Below the pieces are notes generated by a model that worked only from the letters and a program-made list of their open reading frames with translations, searched no databases and was not told the DNA's origin. A stretch of 47,147 bases of DNA from positions 1 to 47,147 of the forward strand of contig SDXZ01000014.1 of the NCBI GenBank assembly GCA_004210805.1. The letters run 5' to 3'. The position numbers were made by a program, and so were the translations under genes. The stretch is from Acidovorax sp. (GTDB lineage Bacteria > Pseudomonadota > Gammaproteobacteria > Burkholderiales > Burkholderiaceae_C). Shown here in pieces: positions 10,201 through 17,176 of this stretch (position 1 is its first letter; the number at the start of each line of letters is the position of its first letter).

Positions 10201-10308
10201 CACGGCATCGGGCTCGAAGAAGACGTGCGCAGCTGGTTCCCCTTCAAGGTGCCCAAGACCACGGTGCAGCGCAACCGCATCGAGCGGGCGCTGCGCGAGC
10301 GCGGGTGA
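7219..10308 (+). CDS. GAF-GGDEF diguanylate cyclase fused in frame to a B12-binding radical SAM protein
   Basis: A 1029-residue open frame with two parts. Residues about 1-165 are a GAF-like sensor. Residues about 175-345 are a GGDEF domain with an intact GGDEF at 252-256 and the inhibitory RxxD site (RAED) five residues before it, so cyclic di-GMP synthesis is likely. Residues about 350-393 are Ala/Gly/Pro-rich and look like translated spacer DNA. From residue 394 on comes a complete radical SAM protein that would normally be a separate gene. No stop codon separates them. Either a true fusion arose by loss of a stop, or two proteins are made with internal initiation at 8398, or a base error hides a stop. 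Confidence 0.75.
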   Translation: MSELLEQLSESVSAAQTVEELTRPLLEMLEAVTGLESTYLTSIDEAKGVQHVLYARNSSAMQIPEGLTVPWNDTLCKRALEEGRTFTDDVPACWGDSQAARELGIRTYVSKPVRMGNGALYGTLCAASTHSRPRTPQAERILTLFAYLIGQQVEREQLIQKLLSANEQLAAAAATDQLTGLPNRRALMEALERLLAQGPRQQMGVQIAFIDLDGFKAVNDTHGHDVGDQFLVAIAQRLQGVLRAEDMAARLGGDEFVVVSLSPHTGDAARAAQDALCARITHALQGHFELPGAAFDYAGASVGVVTIPPDQPHQIADALRVADQTMYRVKLARRHANEALEQARTGGRSALLSAAAGRAGGAAAAAAKTLQQPHGRPPAPWAGIIGVHHPQVPMASSPCRVLAVIPPMTQLNTPYPSTAYLTGFLRSRGITAFQEDLALALVLRLLSPEGLKAVVAKVDALPPKKQSPAVQSFAAQQDRYLSTIGPAIAFLQGRDSTLAHRIAGRHYLPEGPRFATLDVYVDDEGGDPLGWAFGALGLHDKAKHIATLYLNDLADVLRDAVDERFEFVRYAESLAGSQPTFDPLADALAAPPTLVDDLLAQLTHEAIERHQPTVVLLSVPFPGSVYAAFRIAQAIKARWPHIATVLGGGFVNTELRELADPRVFDHVDYVTLDAGERPLLALLEHLQGQRGRQRLVRTFVRGDDGAVQYINMMEADVAFAEVGTPTWDGLPLDRYLSLLDMLNPMHRLWSDGRWNKLTVAHGCYWKKCSFCDVSLDYISRYEGASAEVLADRIEQIVRETGQTGFHFVDEAAPPKALKALSTELIARNAGISWWGNVRFEKTFTPDLAELMADSGCIAISGGLEVASDRLLTLMKKGVSVDQVARVTRAFTDAGILVHAYLMYGFPTQTVQDTVDALEYVRQLFANGCIQSGFFHRFACTVHSPVGKNPEEYGVTLAPLPPGDFAKNDVAFIDPTGVDHDALGGALKKAIYNYMHGIGLEEDVRSWFPFKVPKTTVQRNRIERALRERG
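8398..10308 (+). CDS. B12-binding domain radical SAM protein (segment with its own plausible start)
   Basis: From ATG 8398 the protein would be 636 residues and start like stand-alone homologues (RVLAVIPPMTQLNTPYPSTA). The N-terminal half resembles a cobalamin-binding Rossmann domain (HQPTVVLLSVPFPGSVYAA, then VLGGGFVN). The radical SAM core follows, with cysteines at 370, 375 and 378 of this shorter form (GCYWKKCSFC, spacing CX4CX2C), then GLEVASDRLLTLMKKG and a distal TIM-barrel part. The substrate is unknown. GATAAT at 8367-8372 could be a -10 element, though no good -35 is seen, and only a weak AGG precedes the ATG. Listed separately because independent translation is as likely as the full fusion. 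Confidence 0.7.
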   Translation: MASSPCRVLAVIPPMTQLNTPYPSTAYLTGFLRSRGITAFQEDLALALVLRLLSPEGLKAVVAKVDALPPKKQSPAVQSFAAQQDRYLSTIGPAIAFLQGRDSTLAHRIAGRHYLPEGPRFATLDVYVDDEGGDPLGWAFGALGLHDKAKHIATLYLNDLADVLRDAVDERFEFVRYAESLAGSQPTFDPLADALAAPPTLVDDLLAQLTHEAIERHQPTVVLLSVPFPGSVYAAFRIAQAIKARWPHIATVLGGGFVNTELRELADPRVFDHVDYVTLDAGERPLLALLEHLQGQRGRQRLVRTFVRGDDGAVQYINMMEADVAFAEVGTPTWDGLPLDRYLSLLDMLNPMHRLWSDGRWNKLTVAHGCYWKKCSFCDVSLDYISRYEGASAEVLADRIEQIVRETGQTGFHFVDEAAPPKALKALSTELIARNAGISWWGNVRFEKTFTPDLAELMADSGCIAISGGLEVASDRLLTLMKKGVSVDQVARVTRAFTDAGILVHAYLMYGFPTQTVQDTVDALEYVRQLFANGCIQSGFFHRFACTVHSPVGKNPEEYGVTLAPLPPGDFAKNDVAFIDPTGVDHDALGGALKKAIYNYMHGIGLEEDVRSWFPFKVPKTTVQRNRIERALRERG

Positions 10309-10396
10309 CACATCGGTAGATACGTGGGCGCTGCACATGAATTCGCTCAGGCGTCTTTGAACACACAGCGACGCGGCTATACATTCATTCACAAAA

Positions 10397-10430
10397 CTTG
10401 CAATCGGCTTGCATGAAAGCCAATTGCAAG
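10397..10430 (+). promoter_or_regulatory. stem-loop upstream of the amidase gene
   Basis: CTTGCAAT (10397-10404) pairs with ATTGCAAG (10423-10430), and inside it GGCTT (10406-10410) pairs with AAGCC (10417-10421), leaving one mismatch and a six-base loop. There is no T-run after it, so it looks more like an operator or a 5' leader structure than a terminator. Confidence 0.5.
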
Positions 10431-10444
10431 CTGTGCCCTTGCTC

Positions 10445-10462
10445 TAGCATGCGCTCATGCTA
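10445..10462 (+). promoter_or_regulatory. hairpin sequestering the amidase start codon
   Basis: TAGCATG (10445-10451) and CATGCTA (10456-10462) are perfect complements around CGCT. The proposed ATG start at 10457-10459 lies in the right arm, and no Shine-Dalgarno sequence is visible upstream. In mRNA this would hide the start codon. Confidence 0.5.
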
Positions 10463-11059
10463 AATATCACATCCGAGGGAATTTGCGTGGACGGGCGGAT
10501 TATTGTCCGCCGCTATTTAAATCTGGAGCACGGACGCCTTGACAAGGTCGTGGCTCTCGTTTTACACCAGACAGATTCATCTACCGCGCAACAAACATTC
10601 AACAGCTATATTAGCAGTCAGCACGGCGCGCATTTTCTCGTTGATAAAAATGGGCAAATTTATCAAACCGCCAGCCTGCTCATGCGCTGTTATCACGTCG
10701 GAAAACACATCCGTTCAAAATGTTTAGAAATCGACAAACCGTCTTGTGATAGCGCAGCCATGGCCAAGATGCTCGCCATGTCTTTCAGCAACCACGTCAA
10801 GGCTATTGACGCGCACGAGCGGGCTAAATCATATCCTCTGCGTTACCCGGTCAACGGAGATTCCATTGGAATAGAAATCGTAGGTAGGAGTATCGATGAC
10901 AAAACCTACGAAAAAATCACCTCTGAACAGAACACATCCGTTCAGTGGTTGACTGGTGAGCTTTACTCCCACTTTTCGATTTCAAGTTCCGACGTCTACC
11001 GCCACCCAGAGGTGTCGTATAAGAATCGGGGTGAAGCAGCTTCTGCAGTTTGGAAATGA
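10457..11059 (+). CDS. N-acetylmuramoyl-L-alanine amidase-like (Amidase_2) protein
   Basis: A 200-residue protein with an Amidase_2 / peptidoglycan-recognition fold. The first zinc histidine is H37 in ALVLHQTDSS, followed by AHFLVDKNGQIYQTA. The segment SIGIEIVG is the usual central strand, and DVYRHPEVSYKNRGEA carries H183 and the final ligand region. It would cut the amide between MurNAc and L-Ala in peptidoglycan. There is no signal peptide, which argues against simple secretion and for a lysin-like or effector-like role. The gene is visibly AT-richer and uses rarer codons than its neighbours, suggesting transfer. It overlaps the next gene by ATGA. No phage or secretion genes are adjacent. 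Confidence 0.75.
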   Translation: MLNITSEGICVDGRIIVRRYLNLEHGRLDKVVALVLHQTDSSTAQQTFNSYISSQHGAHFLVDKNGQIYQTASLLMRCYHVGKHIRSKCLEIDKPSCDSAAMAKMLAMSFSNHVKAIDAHERAKSYPLRYPVNGDSIGIEIVGRSIDDKTYEKITSEQNTSVQWLTGELYSHFSISSSDVYRHPEVSYKNRGEAASAVWK

Positions 11060-11433
11060 GGAGCCTCTACATTTTGTCCCTAGGGATATTGACAGTGCTG
11101 CTGGCTATTTTTTACAGAAATGTTTATAGCAGTATGTCCGTCATAGATATTCCCTCGTTTCGGAGCGATGAGCCCGCTACATGCCAGCGGACAGACGTCG
11201 ATTTGAAACCAGTGAATGTCCAAAGGTTTTTCCGCGGCGCCACCGTGGTGAGTAGCCGGCGTGTTCATGACGAATATGACCTTGCGCCCTGCTACCTACA
11301 GGGCACCCTGCTTCACTCGCTCCAACGCTGCACCTGGACGATCCGACCCGGGGGCGTAGGCACACTCCAATGTGGCGCAACTTTTAGCTATGTCGTCTGC
11401 GAGGAGTGTGAACTCAATAACGAATCAAAATAG
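11056..11433 (+). CDS. membrane-anchored cysteine-rich small protein, candidate partner of the amidase
   Basis: A 125-residue protein with one N-terminal hydrophobic segment (LYILSLGILTVLLAIF), followed by an exported-looking domain with six cysteines, including CEEC near the end and C-Q-R, P-C-Y, R-C-T and Q-C-G contexts. I recognise no family. ATG 11056 overlaps the amidase stop as ATGA, so translation is probably coupled; a TTG at 11050 in the same frame is an alternative start. Tight coupling, envelope topology and shared AT-rich composition make an immunity protein or inhibitor of the amidase a reasonable guess, but this is inference only. Confidence 0.6.
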   Translation: MRSLYILSLGILTVLLAIFYRNVYSSMSVIDIPSFRSDEPATCQRTDVDLKPVNVQRFFRGATVVSSRRVHDEYDLAPCYLQGTLLHSLQRCTWTIRPGGVGTLQCGATFSYVVCEECELNNESK

Positions 11434-11564
11434 CTGCGGCTGCCTTGCACCGCACTTGCGTCAAGTTGTGCTCCAAGCGGAACCCACGGCCGACTCTTCT
11501 TTAGACAAGATCGGGCTTGCGCAAGTTACATAGGCGCTTTCAGCTCTCAAACAGGAGCAACTTT

Positions 11565-11855
11565 TCACTGCTTCTGTTTTTGGTAGGCGTTGTGCGCCGG
11601 CACCCCACGGTCCGTGTCCTGCAGTCCGCGCTCTACGTCCTTGTATGCCTGCTCAATCTCCGGGTGGCGTTCGCCATCGGTCATGTCGGTGGCCTGGTCG
11701 CGCTCGTGGGGCAGGCGGGCTTCGGGGCCGTTCAGGTCCTCGGGGCCGCTGCCGGGCTGCACGGCGGGGTGGGTGGTGTTGACGCGCCGTTCGGTGCGGG
11801 CGGGCACCGGGGCGGAGGGGGTGACGTCTTTTTCTTGCGTGGGGGATTGGGCCAT
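11565..11855 (-). CDS. small hydrophilic protein of unknown function
   Basis: A 96-residue acidic, proline- and glutamate-rich protein without predicted membrane segments, probably disordered in its first half. The C-terminal part (ERHPEIEQAYKDVERGLQDTD) could be a helix. I chose the start at 11855 because GGAGG lies five bases upstream on its strand; the frame extends 14 codons further without such a site. It is divergent from dinG. I do not recognise a family; the look is of a small stress-associated protein. Confidence 0.6.
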   Translation of the reverse strand: MAQSPTQEKDVTPSAPVPARTERRVNTTHPAVQPGSGPEDLNGPEARLPHERDQATDMTDGERHPEIEQAYKDVERGLQDTDRGVPAHNAYQKQKQ

Positions 11856-11998
11856 GAGGGCCTCCGATTCAGGGGATGTGGGGCACCGGTGGTGCATGGC
11901 CCATGCTATGCAGGTGCTTGCGCGGCAGTTGTAGGCGGGTGCGCACAGTGGACGCGAGTGCGCGGCGGCTCCGGGGGCGCGGCATGCGACACTACTGT

Positions 11999-14191
11999 AT
12001 GTCTCAACAGGTATGGACCGCGCAGGCCCTTGAATCGTTCGATGCGGTGGTGCGGGCCACCCCGGGATTTCGCAGCCGCCAAGGCCAGCGGCGCATGGCC
12101 GAGCAGGTGGCGCTCACGTTCAGCACGGCCACGCTGGGCAAGGTGGACGCTGATGGTGGAGACAGCGGCGATGGTGAAACGACCACGCCCACACGCGCCA
12201 TCGCGGTGATCCAGGCCGGCACGGGGGTGGGCAAGTCGCTGGCGTACTGCGCCCCCGCCATCGCACTGGCGCTGTCGCGTGGCACGCGGGTACTGATCTC
12301 CACCGCCACCGTGGCGCTGCAGGAGCAGCTGGTCAATAAGGACCTGCCCGCGCTGGCCGCGCTGATGCCCCAGCCCTTCAAATTTGCGCTGGCCAAGGGG
12401 CGCGGGCGTTATGTGTGCAAGCTCAAGCTGGACCGGCTGGCGGGCACCGGCGAAGCAGAAGAGGCGGACGAAGACGACCTGTTTGCCGAGGAAGAAGCCG
12501 CAGCCCGCGCCAAGCGGCCCCGGCAAGAGACCGAGGCGCGCATGCAGTTCTATTCGACCATGTCGCAAACCCTGGCCAAGGGCGCGTGGGATGGCGACCG
12601 CGACAGCCTGGACACGCCGCCCGAGCCCGAGGTGTGGAGCCCCGTGGCGGCCGAGGGCGCGTCGTGCACCGGCAAACACTGCCCGGCCTTCAGCCAGTGC
12701 ACCTACTACGACAAGCGCAAGGAGCTGGTCGGCGCGCAGGTGATCGTGGCCAACCACGACCTGCTGCTGTCGTCGCTGGGCGCGCGGGTATTGCCCGAGC
12801 TGGACAACTGCCTCTTGGTGTTGGACGAAGCCCACCACCTGCCCGCCACCGCGCTCGACCAGTTCGCCTGCAGCATGGACTTGTCGCGCATCACCTGGAT
12901 CGACCGGCTCTCAAGCCGCGGCCTGCGCATCGGCGCGCTGCTGGAGGTCGAGGAGATCGCCGACATCCCGCGCCACGCGGCGCAGTTGCGCCAGACCCTG
13001 CAGGACCTGGCCCGCATCGTGATGGATGTGTACGGCGCCGCGCTCAAGAGCCAGAAGGACACCTGGGGCCCGGCGCGCGTGCGGGTGCCGCGGGGCGAGT
13101 TGCCCGAGCCGCTCATTGCGCCGCTCGGCCTTCTGGCCGCCAGCGCCGACGGCTTCCTCGAAGCCCTGCGCGCCATCAGCAAGGCCCTGCGCGCCGAGAT
13201 GCGCGACAAGCCCGAGGAGGCCAAGCGGCTGTCCACGCTGTACGCGCAGATTGGCATGCTTGCGCCCCGGCTCGAGGAGCTGCACGCCACCGCGCAACTG
13301 CTGCTGCAGGACGCACCGCAGGGCGCCGACCGCAGCTTTGTGCCCGCCGCCAAGTGGTTCACGCTGGAGATGGATGGCGACTTCATCGTGGTCAAGGCGC
13401 ACGCCAGCCCCATCCTGCCCGGCACCACGCTGCGCAACCATTTGTGGAACGCGGTGCGCGGCGCGGTGCTGACATCGGCCACGCTCAACAGCTGCGGCAA
13501 TTTCGATTTCTTTCTGCGCGAGGCCGGGCTGCATGGTGATGAGTCCACGACCACGCTGGAGGTGCCGAGCCCCTTCAACTACGCTGCGCAGGGCACGCTG
13601 ATCGCCGCCGAGACACGCGCAGACCCCAAGAACGCCGCGCAGTTCACCGCCGAGATGGTCGATGCGCTGCTGCACGACATTGCGCGTGTCGAATACGGCG
13701 CGCTGGTGCTGTTCACCTCGCGCGAGCAGATGCGCCAGGCTGTGGACGCACTGCCCACCGCCATGCGCGGCGTGGTGCTGGTGCAAAACGCGCTGCCGCG
13801 CACGCAACTGCTGCGCCGCCACCGCGAGCGGGTGGAGAACGGCGAGCCCTCAGTCATCTTCGGCATGCAGTCCTTCGGTGAAGGGCTGGACCTGCCCGGG
13901 CGGCTGTGCGAATCGGTGTTCATCACCAAGCTGCCCTTTGCCCCGCCCGACGACCCGGTGGGCGAGGCCCGCGCCGAATGGCTGCGCGCTGTGGGCCGCG
14001 ACCCGTTCAGCGAACTGGTGGTGCCCGCCACCGCCATCCGCCTGGCGCAATGGGTGGGCCGCGCGATCCGCACCGAGGACGACATGGCGCATGTGTACTG
14101 CTACGACAAGCGCCTGATGCGCACGAGCTACGGGCAGCGGCTGCTCAAGGGCCTGCCGCCGTTTGCGCTGGAGCAGCGGGCGCCGCTGTAG
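11999..14191 (+). CDS. dinG: ATP-dependent DNA helicase DinG
   Basis: A 730-residue superfamily 2, XPD-like 5'-3' helicase that unwinds forked DNA, D-loops, R-loops and G-quadruplexes after damage. Walker A is QAGTGVGKS (about residues 72-80) and the DEAH box is at 276-279 in LVLDEAHHLP. Four cysteines at 140, 223, 228 and 234 (the last three in CTGKHCPAFSQC) would hold the 4Fe-4S cluster. The C-terminal half has motif III-VI signatures such as GAVLTSATL, FGEGLDLPG and WVGRAIRTEDD. I chose ATG 11999 because homologues begin at that point; the open frame extends further upstream without family resemblance. It appears to be a single-gene unit. Confidence 0.93.
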   Translation: MSQQVWTAQALESFDAVVRATPGFRSRQGQRRMAEQVALTFSTATLGKVDADGGDSGDGETTTPTRAIAVIQAGTGVGKSLAYCAPAIALALSRGTRVLISTATVALQEQLVNKDLPALAALMPQPFKFALAKGRGRYVCKLKLDRLAGTGEAEEADEDDLFAEEEAAARAKRPRQETEARMQFYSTMSQTLAKGAWDGDRDSLDTPPEPEVWSPVAAEGASCTGKHCPAFSQCTYYDKRKELVGAQVIVANHDLLLSSLGARVLPELDNCLLVLDEAHHLPATALDQFACSMDLSRITWIDRLSSRGLRIGALLEVEEIADIPRHAAQLRQTLQDLARIVMDVYGAALKSQKDTWGPARVRVPRGELPEPLIAPLGLLAASADGFLEALRAISKALRAEMRDKPEEAKRLSTLYAQIGMLAPRLEELHATAQLLLQDAPQGADRSFVPAAKWFTLEMDGDFIVVKAHASPILPGTTLRNHLWNAVRGAVLTSATLNSCGNFDFFLREAGLHGDESTTTLEVPSPFNYAAQGTLIAAETRADPKNAAQFTAEMVDALLHDIARVEYGALVLFTSREQMRQAVDALPTAMRGVVLVQNALPRTQLLRRHRERVENGEPSVIFGMQSFGEGLDLPGRLCESVFITKLPFAPPDDPVGEARAEWLRAVGRDPFSELVVPATAIRLAQWVGRAIRTEDDMAHVYCYDKRLMRTSYGQRLLKGLPPFALEQRAPL

Positions 14192-14372
14192 GCGCCTTCA
14201 GGGTCGCCGGAGGGCTTGCAAACTGCGGGGCACCGCGCGCGGCGCGGGTGTCGGATAAACACCCACGCACCTGCGGGCGCAGGGCCGACACTGGCCGCGT
14301 GGCTCTCTGCCTAGAGTGGACTACGACGGGAATCTTCCTCCCATTGACCCACTTACGACACACGGAGAGCCC

Positions 14373-14876
14373 ATGGCCCAGAACACGCCCGCCCACGAAA
14401 CCCTGTGGAAACTCATCAAGGACATCCGCTTCGGGATGCTCACCCACCGCACCAGCACCGGCATGCTGCATGCGCACCCGTTGACCACGCAAAACCGCAG
14501 CATTGACGAGCACAACGAGCTGTATTTCTTCATCTCCAAATCGGGCGAGCTGTACGAGCGCCTGCTCACCGACGGCGAGGTGAACGTGTCGTACGCCGAC
14601 CCGGGCGACGACAGCTATGTCTCGCTGTCGGGGCAGGCCCGTTTCATCGACGACCTGGCGCAAAAGGAAACGCTGTGGTCGCCCATGGCCAAGGCCTGGT
14701 TTCCGGGCGGCCACACCGACCCGGATCTGGCCCTGCTCGCCGTGCGCATTCGCCACGCCGAGTATTGGGACGTGAAGGAAAGCAAGATGGTCCAGCTGTT
14801 CAAGATGGCCAAGGCAGCCGTCACCGGCGAGCAGCCCCGCGGGATGGGCGAGCACAAGGAACTGACGCTGTCCTGA
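14373..14876 (+). CDS. pyridoxamine 5'-phosphate oxidase family protein (general stress protein 26-like)
   Basis: A 167-residue split-barrel flavin-binding protein. The N-terminal helix ETLWKLIKDIRFGMLTH, the strand pair MLHAHPLTTQNR and ELYFFISKSGELYERLL, and the segment GDDSYVSLSGQARFI match the GSP26/PNPOx-like group. Such proteins bind FMN or FAD and are linked to stress, but their reaction is not known. ATG 14373 follows CGGAG at good distance, and upstream codons in the frame lack a ribosome site. It precedes another small stress-like protein on the same strand, separated by about 100 bases. Confidence 0.85.
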   Translation: MAQNTPAHETLWKLIKDIRFGMLTHRTSTGMLHAHPLTTQNRSIDEHNELYFFISKSGELYERLLTDGEVNVSYADPGDDSYVSLSGQARFIDDLAQKETLWSPMAKAWFPGGHTDPDLALLAVRIRHAEYWDVKESKMVQLFKMAKAAVTGEQPRGMGEHKELTLS

Positions 14877-14979
14877 TCGCCACGGCGCGGCAGGCGGCAC
14901 GACACCTGTCCGCCGGCTGCGCCTGATGGCTTTTCCCCGACCCTTCACCCGTTCTTCCATCGTCTTTACAGGAGGCTCC

Positions 14980-15234
14980 ATGAGCAGTAGCAGCAACAGC
15001 AAAGAAAACCGCCGTGAGGATGGTGGCGTCAGCAACGAGACCGAGGGCTCGGGCAAGGTCGCCCAGGCCCACAACGCCACGGGTGACCAACCGACCACCC
15101 AGCTCAACCAAGGCCGTCGCACCCCCGAGAGCCGCCACGACCGCGACGCCCACCTGGGCAGCGGCAACCAGGTGCAGTCGCGCCGCGGTGCGGGCGGCGG
15201 TGGCAATGGTGGCGGCAGCCGTGGTGCGGGCTGA
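14980..15234 (+). CDS. small disordered Ser/Gly/Arg-rich protein
   Basis: An 84-residue, very hydrophilic protein: serine/asparagine-rich at the start, charged in the middle (ESRHDRDAH), and glycine-rich at the end (GAGGGGNGGGSRGAG). It has no hydrophobic core, so it is probably disordered. An excellent ribosome site, GGAGG, lies at 14971-14975, four bases before the ATG, and a strong terminator follows at 15271, so it is a real, well-expressed gene. Function is unknown; possible roles are nucleic-acid binding or stress protection. Confidence 0.7.
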   Translation: MSSSSNSKENRREDGGVSNETEGSGKVAQAHNATGDQPTTQLNQGRRTPESRHDRDAHLGSGNQVQSRRGAGGGGNGGGSRGAG

Positions 15235-15270
15235 AGCCGCCCGCTGCCGGAACGGCTGATACGTCCCCAA

Positions 15271-15297
15271 GAAAGAGCCTTCGGGCTCTTTTCTTTT
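15271..15297 (+). terminator. Rho-independent terminator
   Basis: AAAGAGCC (15272-15279), loop TTCG, GGCTCTTT (15284-15291), then a T-rich tail. It ends the transcript of the small disordered protein. Confidence 0.88.
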
Positions 15298-15379
15298 TGC
15301 GGTATTGCTCTTGAAATGGCCGGATAACCATCCAATTACCATCCATACGGATGGCGGACAGCCGCCCAAAGAGGAATCC

Positions 15380-15817
15380 ATGCCCCCATCACCTGCTTCT
15401 CCCGCATCCCCGGTTGCCCTACGCGGCAAGGTCCCTGACTCGGAAAAGATCACCATCAACCTCGGGTTTGTCGACCTGGGCCACATCGATTTGCTGGTGT
15501 CCGAGGGCTTTTATGCCAACCGCACCGACTTCATTCGCACCGCCATCCGCAACCAGCTGACCGCCCAGGGCGACGCCGTCCGCCAGGTGGTGGCCCGCAA
15601 GATGCTTGTGCTGGGTTTGCAGCGGTTTGGCCGCACCGACCTGGAGGCCGTGCAGGCGGCGGGGCAGGTGCTTGAGATCCGGGTGCTGGGCCTGGTCAGC
15701 ATCGACGACGACGTGCCGGCTTCGCTCGCGCAGGCCACGGTGGCCTCCGTGACGGTGCTGGGCGCCTTCCATGCCAGCGCCGCGGTCAAGGCGGCGCTGG
15801 CAGGGCGCATTCACTAG
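15380..15817 (+). CDS. ribbon-helix-helix (CopG-like) regulator
   Basis: A 145-residue protein. After a short proline/serine-rich start, residues about 22-62 form a ribbon-helix-helix DNA-binding unit: EKITINLGFVDLGHIDLLV as the strand and first helix, then GFYANRTDFIRTAIRNQL. The rest is an extra domain with a beta-rich pattern (EIRVLGLVSIDDDVP), perhaps for ligand sensing or oligomerisation. GAGG lies six bases before ATG 15380. It sits 26 bases upstream of a PHB-depolymerase-family esterase and very likely shares its transcript, so it probably controls that gene. Confidence 0.8.
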   Translation: MPPSPASPASPVALRGKVPDSEKITINLGFVDLGHIDLLVSEGFYANRTDFIRTAIRNQLTAQGDAVRQVVARKMLVLGLQRFGRTDLEAVQAAGQVLEIRVLGLVSIDDDVPASLAQATVASVTVLGAFHASAAVKAALAGRIH

Positions 15818-15843
15818 CCCCCCAACAACCCACAAGGAACCCC

Positions 15844-17169
15844 ATGGACTGGAATCACAAACTCAAGCAACTGATGGGAGAAGCCACCCATCTGGTGCGC
15901 AGCGGCAATCTGGCCGACGCGACGCGTGCGATTCAGCAGGCGCTGGGCCACAACACGGCACCTGCCACGGCGCGGAGTGCTGGCACGCCCGAGGGACAGG
16001 CCGTGGGCACCCCACCTGTGCAGACGCCCGCGCCGGCCGCCACCTTTCGTACCGGCACAGCCTGGCGCGGCGGCGCGGCGCCGGATGTGGAAGACGCGGT
16101 GGTCATCGAGCGGGAAGGTGGGCCCGCGCACGACAGCACAGCCGGTAGCAAGACTGGCGCGCAGGGCGGGACCACCGCGCAGGACGAGCCCGCGGCGTCG
16201 AGCCCCGCAGGGCCGTCATCAGCTGCACCTGGCTTGGCATCCCGCGCCGGCCCGGCGGCCCACGCCGAGCCCCCCGGCAGCTTCACCCGCGTGGTCTTCG
16301 CCAGCCCCGGCGCGCCGCACGCCCCGCACCACTACCACCTGTACGTTCCGCCGGGTGCCGCGTCCGGCACCCCCATGCCGCTGGTGCTGATGCTGCACGG
16401 CTGCACGCAGAACCCCACGGACTTCGCCACCGGCACCGGCATGAACGCCGCCGCCGCGCCCGCCAATGCGCTGGTGCTGTATCCCGCCCAGCCCCAAAGC
16501 GCCAACCCCAACGGTTGCTGGAACTGGTTTCGCCCCGAAGACCAGCGCCGCGGCGGCGGCGAGCCCGCGCTGCTGGTGGCCATGGTGCAGGACGTGATGG
16601 CGCGCCACCCGGTGGACACGCAGCGGGTGTACGTGGCGGGCCTGTCGGCCGGCGGCGCCATGGCCGCGTTGCTGGGCCGCGAATATCCGGACGTGTTTGC
16701 CGCCGTGGGCGTGCACTCGGGCCTGCAGGCCGGCGCAGCACACAACGTGATGGCGGCGCTGTCGGCCATGAAAAGCGGCGCCAAGCCCAACCCCCGCGGC
16801 ACCCCCGTGGCGGCCCCGGGCCAGGCGGTCATGCCGATGATCGTGTTCCATGGCGACGCCGATGCCACGGTCAGCGCGCGCAACGGCGAGCAGGTGATCC
16901 ACGCCGCCCTGGGCGCCGTGGTCGGCGGCCCGGCGGCGTTGCAAGCCAAGGTGGAGCAGGGCCAATCGCCCAGCGGACAGGCCTACACGCGCACCGTGCA
17001 CCGCCACGCAGCGGGGCCGGTGGTGGCAGAGCACTGGGTACTGCACGGCGCGGGGCACGCCTGGGCAGGGGGCAACGCCCAGGGCAGCCACACCGATCCG
17101 CGCGGGGTGGATGCAACGGGGGAGATGCTGCGGTTCTTTCTGGAACACCGGCGCGCGTCCGCAGGGTGA
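15844..17169 (+). CDS. PHB depolymerase family esterase
   Basis: A 441-residue alpha/beta hydrolase of the esterase_phb / LpqC family. The oxyanion segment is VLMLHGCTQNP, the nucleophile is S268 in GLSAGG, the acid is expected in VFHGDADATVS, and the histidine in HGAGHAWAGG. These enzymes cleave polyhydroxybutyrate or other esters such as feruloyl groups. The N terminus (residues 1-36, KLKQLMGEATHLVRSGNLAD) is an amphipathic helix rather than a signal peptide, followed by a low-complexity Ala/Pro/Gly linker of about 100 residues. A cytoplasmic, granule-bound role is therefore plausible (inference). Translation is probably coupled with the upstream ribbon-helix-helix gene. Confidence 0.87.
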   Translation: MDWNHKLKQLMGEATHLVRSGNLADATRAIQQALGHNTAPATARSAGTPEGQAVGTPPVQTPAPAATFRTGTAWRGGAAPDVEDAVVIEREGGPAHDSTAGSKTGAQGGTTAQDEPAASSPAGPSSAAPGLASRAGPAAHAEPPGSFTRVVFASPGAPHAPHHYHLYVPPGAASGTPMPLVLMLHGCTQNPTDFATGTGMNAAAAPANALVLYPAQPQSANPNGCWNWFRPEDQRRGGGEPALLVAMVQDVMARHPVDTQRVYVAGLSAGGAMAALLGREYPDVFAAVGVHSGLQAGAAHNVMAALSAMKSGAKPNPRGTPVAAPGQAVMPMIVFHGDADATVSARNGEQVIHAALGAVVGGPAALQAKVEQGQSPSGQAYTRTVHRHAAGPVVAEHWVLHGAGHAWAGGNAQGSHTDPRGVDATGEMLRFFLEHRRASAG

Positions 17170-17176
17170 GGCGCCG

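Noticed and set aside
10457-11433. Phage lysis cassette (endolysin plus holin or spanin)
   Set aside because: No structural, replication or integrase genes are near, and the second protein has an exported cysteine-rich domain unlike known holins or spanins.
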